Assembly (NCBI GenBank): GCA_039817385.1
Contig: JBCBVY010000006.1
Location: 62,001 to 126,000, forward strand
Source of the DNA: JBCBCP01 sp039817385
GTDB lineage: Bacteria; Pseudomonadota; Alphaproteobacteria; Rhodobacterales; Rhodobacteraceae
Reading direction: 5' to 3'
Length of the DNA: 64,000 nucleotides
Made by a program: the position numbers and the translations under genes. Shown here piece after piece: positions 60,361 through 64,000 of this stretch. Within the stretch, counting starts at the first letter, position 1. Each line of letters opens with the position of its first letter. The notes beneath the pieces are model-generated. The model saw only the letters and a list, made by a program, of their open reading frames with translations, did not search any database and was not told the origin of the DNA.

Positions 60361-60403
60361 GGAAACTTTCAAAGTTTCCGGTCCGTTTTCTTACAAAGAA
60401 AAC
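60361..60403 (+). repeat. 43-bp double-hairpin element, copy 2
   Basis: On the plus strand: GGAAACTT, 3-nt loop, AAGTTTCC, linker GGTCC, GTTTTCTT, 3-nt loop, AAGAAAAC; identical in stems and linker to copy 1. Here it is enclosed by an outer stem GCGGGGGCG / CGCCCCCGC. It lies between the convergent lytic transglycosylase and lolA genes and can terminate both. Confidence 0.88.
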
Positions 60404-60412
60404 GCCCCCGCC

Positions 60413-61009
60413 CTAGCGTGATGGCCCCTGCCCCGGGGAGCCGACATCGAACAGACGGTTGGGCAGGGTGCCGCCTGTGCTCAGGTCGCGCAACACCACG
60501 GTCGACTGCCCGCCGCCGCTGTCGTTGATCACCCATTGACGCAGTTGCACCGGATTGCCGGTGAACTTCATCTGGATATTGCCGTATTCGGGGTGTTCGG
60601 GGTCTTGCGCCGTCACGACCGTTGCCGTGCCGTCAAAATCGTGTCCGGTCACCATGCGGGCGCGGCCAAGGTCCACCCGCTCCGCGAGGATGATCGACAG
60701 CGGCGTGCGGCGCAGCGGATAGCTTTCGGGGGGCTCGTTCGATTTGGGGTCCACGATGACGACCGTATTGCTGCCTGCGACAACCAGCGGCGCGTCCTTG
60801 CCCTCATATTCGAACCGCACCCGCCCGGGCCGCTTGATGTAGATGCGGCCATTGCTGACGGACCCGTCATCGTTGATCTGGGTGAACGTGCCTTCGGCGG
60901 TTTGCATGGCGTTCAGATAGGCGGAAATGTCCGCCAGCGGCAGCTTGTCCGCCGCCGCAGGGCAGGTCAGGCCAAGGGCAAGGATCAGGGAAGTCAGGAA
61001 AGCGCGCAT
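60413..61009 (-). CDS. lolA: Outer-membrane lipoprotein carrier protein
   Basis: Periplasmic chaperone of 198 residues carrying lipoproteins from the inner to the outer membrane. The signal peptide ends in PAAADKL. The LolA fold is recognised from AEGTFTQINDDGSVSNGRIY and GRVRFEYEG; the tryptophan-containing C-terminal part (LRQWVINDSGGGQ) follows. ATG at 61009 is preferred to an upstream in-frame one. In related genomes it sits next to ftsK; here a Hint-domain gene comes between. Confidence 0.9.
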   Translation of the reverse strand: MRAFLTSLILALGLTCPAAADKLPLADISAYLNAMQTAEGTFTQINDDGSVSNGRIYIKRPGRVRFEYEGKDAPLVVAGSNTVVIVDPKSNEPPESYPLRRTPLSIILAERVDLGRARMVTGHDFDGTATVVTAQDPEHPEYGNIQMKFTGNPVQLRQWVINDSGGGQSTVVLRDLSTGGTLPNRLFDVGSPGQGPSR

Positions 61010-61061
61010 GTCTACTCGTCCGCAATGTGTCGTTGCGAGCAACATAAGCGCCGCGCGCCGG

Positions 61062-62111
61062 TTATGCGATAGCGGTCGCGGATTGCAGCCGATGTCCGTT
61101 CTTTAGGTGCCGCGCGATCAGCCGCCGCTGGCGCGCGCCCTGCGGAATCGGGCGCGCCGCGGGCACAGCGCCGCGGGACAGGCCGGGAAACAGCGCCTCC
61201 ATCTCTGCCCGCGCGGCGGGGCTGAGCGCGGCAAGGCCCATCGGCCCGGGGTAGAAGCTTTCGGTCTCCGCCCCCTCGGCCCAGACGATCTGGTGCCCGT
61301 CCATGACCAGGTGGAAATAGGTCACCGGGGCGCGTGCGGCAGGCGCGGACACGCCGGGCAGCGGCAGCAGGCGTTTGGCCGCGACCAGCGCCTCCGCCGT
61401 GCCGAACATACGTTTCGCGATGGGCGAGCGGACAAGCATCCGGTGCTGCGGCGAGACGTGCAAATCCCGGTGCGGCACCCCCGGCCCCAGCGCCCCTTTC
61501 GCGATGATCACTGGGCGCAGCGCCGGGCTCCGCGCCAGCGCCTCGACGCTTACCTTGCGCGACAGAACCTTGCGCACCGGCAGCGCACCGCCGTCCCGCG
61601 TCTCCACCAGATGTCCGGGGCGGAGCGCCTCAACCGGTCGCGGCCCATCTGGAGTATCGATCAGCGTGCCATCGGCAAAGCAGGCAAAATAGTCGTCATA
61701 AAGGTTGTTTTGCTGGTGCGACGTGCGTTCGGTGTCGAACGTATAGCTTTGCCCCTCGAGCAGAGGTTGGGTTGAGACGAGGCCATCCACGGCGCCTTGC
61801 TGGTAACCATCGCCACCAAAGTGGAACGAGGTCACCTTGTGCCCGTCCGCAGTATTGATCAGATCATAGGCCGTGTTGATCGTCGTGCCGGCCGCATAGG
61901 TCGTGCCGTCAATCGTCGCCGCCCCGTCAAGCGACTGCGTGCCGTCAACTTCGTCAAAAATCGCCTCGTTGTCGGCAACCTCGATCAGTGTCGGCTTGGC
62001 CCCGGGTTTCAGCGTGAGTGTGAAAGGGCCGGTCCCCGCAGCGGACGCGCCTTGCTCGTCCGGCAGGCCGCCGACGAAGTCATCAGGGGAGTAGATATAC
62101 AAAAACGGCAT
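61062..62111 (-). CDS. Hint-domain protein
   Basis: Protein of 349 residues. The first ~140 residues are beta-rich and unrecognised; a Hint (hedgehog/intein) domain starts at Cys144 in FACFADGTLIDT and continues with GPRPVEALRPGHLV and DLHVSPQHRMLV. The first cysteine and the histidine motif suggest self-splicing or self-cleaving potential, but the usual C-terminal nucleophile motif is not clear. Such proteins are frequent in Rhodobacteraceae and of unknown role. No signal peptide is visible. Confidence 0.85.
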   Translation of the reverse strand: MPFLYIYSPDDFVGGLPDEQGASAAGTGPFTLTLKPGAKPTLIEVADNEAIFDEVDGTQSLDGAATIDGTTYAAGTTINTAYDLINTADGHKVTSFHFGGDGYQQGAVDGLVSTQPLLEGQSYTFDTERTSHQQNNLYDDYFACFADGTLIDTPDGPRPVEALRPGHLVETRDGGALPVRKVLSRKVSVEALARSPALRPVIIAKGALGPGVPHRDLHVSPQHRMLVRSPIAKRMFGTAEALVAAKRLLPLPGVSAPAARAPVTYFHLVMDGHQIVWAEGAETESFYPGPMGLAALSPAARAEMEALFPGLSRGAVPAARPIPQGARQRRLIARHLKNGHRLQSATAIA

Positions 62112-62189
62112 GGGTCACGCATCCAACTTTCCCGAAGGATAGGTTGAAAGAGTGGCCCTAATGCGCCGCCCATTTGACTAAAAGGCGAT

Positions 62190-64000
62190 CTATTGTGGCT
62201 CGGGCACCAGCACTTCGCGTTTGCCCACGTGGTTCGCCGCGCTCACGACGCCCTCGTCTTCCATCTGCTCGACCAGCCGTGCGGCCTTGTTGTAGCCGAT
62301 GGCCAGCTTGCGCTGGATGTAAGAGGTGGAGCATTTGCGGTCATTGATCGCAATCGCCACGGCCTGATCGTAGAGCGCATCGCCGCTGTCAGTGTTCCCG
62401 CCAAGGCCCAGCACCTGATCGATCCCGTCGGCCTTTTCCTCGTCCGGGCCATCGACCACGCCGCCGATATAGTCAGGCGGGCCGAAAGCCTTGAGGTGGC
62501 GGACGATCTCTTCGACTTCCTCGTCAGAGACAAACGGGCCGTGGCACCGGGTGATCTTCGCGCCGCCTGCCATGTACAGCATATCGCCCATACCGAGCAG
62601 TTGTTCAGCCCCCATCTCGCCCAGAATGGTCCGCGAATCGATTTTCGATGTGACCTGGAAGGAAATCCGCGTGGGGAAGTTCGCCTTGATCGTGCCGGTG
62701 ATGACATCGACGGAGGGGCGCTGCGTTGCCATGATTAGGTGAATGCCCGAGGCCCGCGCCATCTGCGCAAGGCGCTGGATGCAGGCCTCGATCTCTTTGC
62801 CCGCGACCATCATCAGGTCCGCCATTTCGTCCACGATCACCACGATGAACGGTAGGGCAACGGGCTGGATCTCTTCGGTTTCGAACACCGGCTCGCCCGT
62901 CTCGTCGTCAAAGCCGGTCTGCACCGTGCGGGAGAACATCTCGCCCTTGGCGAGCGCCTCGCGCACCCGGCCATTGTAGCCCTCGATGTTGCGCACGCCC
63001 ATCTTGGACATCTTGCGGTAGCGTTCCTCCATCTCGCCCACGACCCATTTAAGGGCCACGACCGCCTTTTTCGGGTCGGTCACGACGGGCGACAGCAGGT
63101 GCGGGATGCCGTCATAGACGGAAAGCTCCAGCATCTTCGGGTCGATCATGATCAGCCGGCATTCCTCGGGGGTCAGCTTGTAAAGGAGGCTCAGGATCAT
63201 CGTGTTGATCGCCACCGACTTGCCGGAGCCCGTGGTGCCCGCGATCAAGAGGTGAGGCATCTTTGCGAGGTTCGCGACCACCGGATCGCCGCCGATATCC
63301 TTGCCCAGCGCCAGCGGCAGACGCATGTTCGAATCGCCGAAATCGCGCGCGCCGAGAATCTCGCGCAGCACGACCTTTTCCCGGTTTTCATTCGGCAGTT
63401 CGATCCCGATAACAGACCGCCCCGGCACCGTGGAGACACGGGCCGACAGCGCCGCCATCGAACGGGCAATGTCATCGGCAAGGCCGATCACACGCGACGC
63501 TTTCAGGCCCGGCGCGGGCTCCAGCTCGTACATGGTGACGACCGGGCCGGGACGGACCGAGACGATCTCACCCTTCACGCCATAGTCATCCAGCACGTTT
63601 TCCAGCATCCGCGCGTTTTCCTCCAGCGCCTCGTCGCTCAGATGGTGGCGCGGGATCGCTTCGGCGGCCTCTAGCAGGCTCAGGGGGGGCAGCTCGAACG
63701 TGTTCTCCGTGGCATCAAAACCAAGGCTCGGCTGCGCTTCGGCCTTCGCGCGGGTCGACGGTTGCACGGGCTTGCGGGCGGGCTGCTGCACGTGCACCTT
63801 CCGCGGTTCGGCCACGGGAATCGGCGCCGGGGCAGGCTCAGGCGGGTTAAGCGGCAGGGGCTGCTCCTCAACCACTGGCTGAGGCGCAGGCGGCGGGGCC
63901 GCTGCCCGCATCAAGGGCGGCTCGGGCGGCAAGATCGGCGCGGCGGAGGCCTCGGGCGGTGTGGTGACGATGAGCGGATCCGGGCCACGGCCGCGCCCCT
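62190..64000 (-). CDS. ftsK: DNA translocase FtsK (N-terminal part off the right edge)
   Basis: Septal DNA translocase; the C-terminal ~600 residues are in the window, without a start codon. A proline-rich linker is followed by the alpha/beta motor domains with Walker A GTTGSGKSVAIN and Walker B FIVVIVDEMADLM, and the gamma domain with the winged-helix sequence QRKLAIGYNKAARLVEQMEDEG. The membrane domain should lie to the right of the window. It moves chromosome ends to the dif site at division. Confidence 0.96.
   Translation of the reverse strand, partial: GRGRGPDPLIVTTPPEASAAPILPPEPPLMRAAAPPPAPQPVVEEQPLPLNPPEPAPAPIPVAEPRKVHVQQPARKPVQPSTRAKAEAQPSLGFDATENTFELPPLSLLEAAEAIPRHHLSDEALEENARMLENVLDDYGVKGEIVSVRPGPVVTMYELEPAPGLKASRVIGLADDIARSMAALSARVSTVPGRSVIGIELPNENREKVVLREILGARDFGDSNMRLPLALGKDIGGDPVVANLAKMPHLLIAGTTGSGKSVAINTMILSLLYKLTPEECRLIMIDPKMLELSVYDGIPHLLSPVVTDPKKAVVALKWVVGEMEERYRKMSKMGVRNIEGYNGRVREALAKGEMFSRTVQTGFDDETGEPVFETEEIQPVALPFIVVIVDEMADLMMVAGKEIEACIQRLAQMARASGIHLIMATQRPSVDVITGTIKANFPTRISFQVTSKIDSRTILGEMGAEQLLGMGDMLYMAGGAKITRCHGPFVSDEEVEEIVRHLKAFGPPDYIGGVVDGPDEEKADGIDQVLGLGGNTDSGDALYDQAVAIAINDRKCSTSYIQRKLAIGYNKAARLVEQMEDEGVVSAANHVGKREVLVPEPQ

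Overview
The window is GC-rich, densely packed DNA from an alphaproteobacterium of the Roseobacter/Rhodobacteraceae type. This rests on gene content and order as I recognise them: an rsmB, heparinase, purH, lspA, DUF3035, M16-M16 run; rbfA, truB, rpsO and pnp in one direction; a betaine-demethylation-type operon; and lolA beside ftsK. No replication origin, rRNA, tRNA, CRISPR array, transposase or phage gene was seen, so it reads as chromosome.

Layout. 1-2.7 kb: a CreBC-like two-component pair behind a DUF4173-type membrane protein, on the minus strand. 2.9-6.2 kb: deoxyribose-phosphate aldolase overlapping a double aldehyde dehydrogenase. 6.3-14.8 kb: a minus-strand housekeeping run (rsmB, heparinase-like, purH, lspA, DUF3035 lipoprotein, two M16 peptidases). 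14.9-17.6 kb: a 58-residue DUF1674 protein, a small secreted protein, dapB, rbfA and a phosphodiester glycosidase. 32.2-40.1 kb: truB, rpsO and pnp, with small unrelated genes between them. 40.1-47.8 kb: an ATPase, a 10-bp tandem repeat array, a glycosyltransferase, a peroxiredoxin, an aldehyde dehydrogenase, acetyltransferase, deacetylase and pseudouridine synthase genes, and rarD. 47.9-54.8 kb: an operon of a cupin-type regulator, two FAD/GcvT dehydrogenases and a homocysteine methyltransferase-like protein. 54.8-64 kb: free-Met-R-sulfoxide reductase, thiolase, a STAS/anti-sigma kinase pair, a gamma-glutamyltransferase, hspQ, a lytic transglycosylase, lolA, a Hint protein and ftsK, which runs off the right edge.

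The most interesting part is 17.6-32.2 kb, a block of eleven genes lying between the rbfA side and truB. It encodes almost only exported proteins: a CHAT (caspase-fold) peptidase with a helical partner, two caspase-family peptidases, an S1 serine protease made as a zymogen, a PDZ-containing S1C protease, a patatin-like lipoprotein phospholipase and two related small secreted proteins, one of which carries an in-frame stop. A histidine kinase and response regulator sit inside it. Nine genes read leftward, many with 4-nt overlaps, and two read rightward from a shared 148-bp region. I read this as a regulated cell-envelope protease and lipase cascade that I cannot match to a named system. The cascade idea is inference; the gene contents are seen.

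Other structures worth attention are a 17-unit 10-bp tandem repeat (GGGTA-type, one helical turn per unit), a 43-bp double-hairpin element present twice, paired inverted repeats upstream of the betaine-type operon, and two coding genes of under 60 codons. No gene-free stretch exceeds about 300 bases; the longest are 41397-41686 (repeat array), 57376-57665 (holds a likely 43-codon gene) and 33153-33407 (one hairpin, otherwise nothing recognised).
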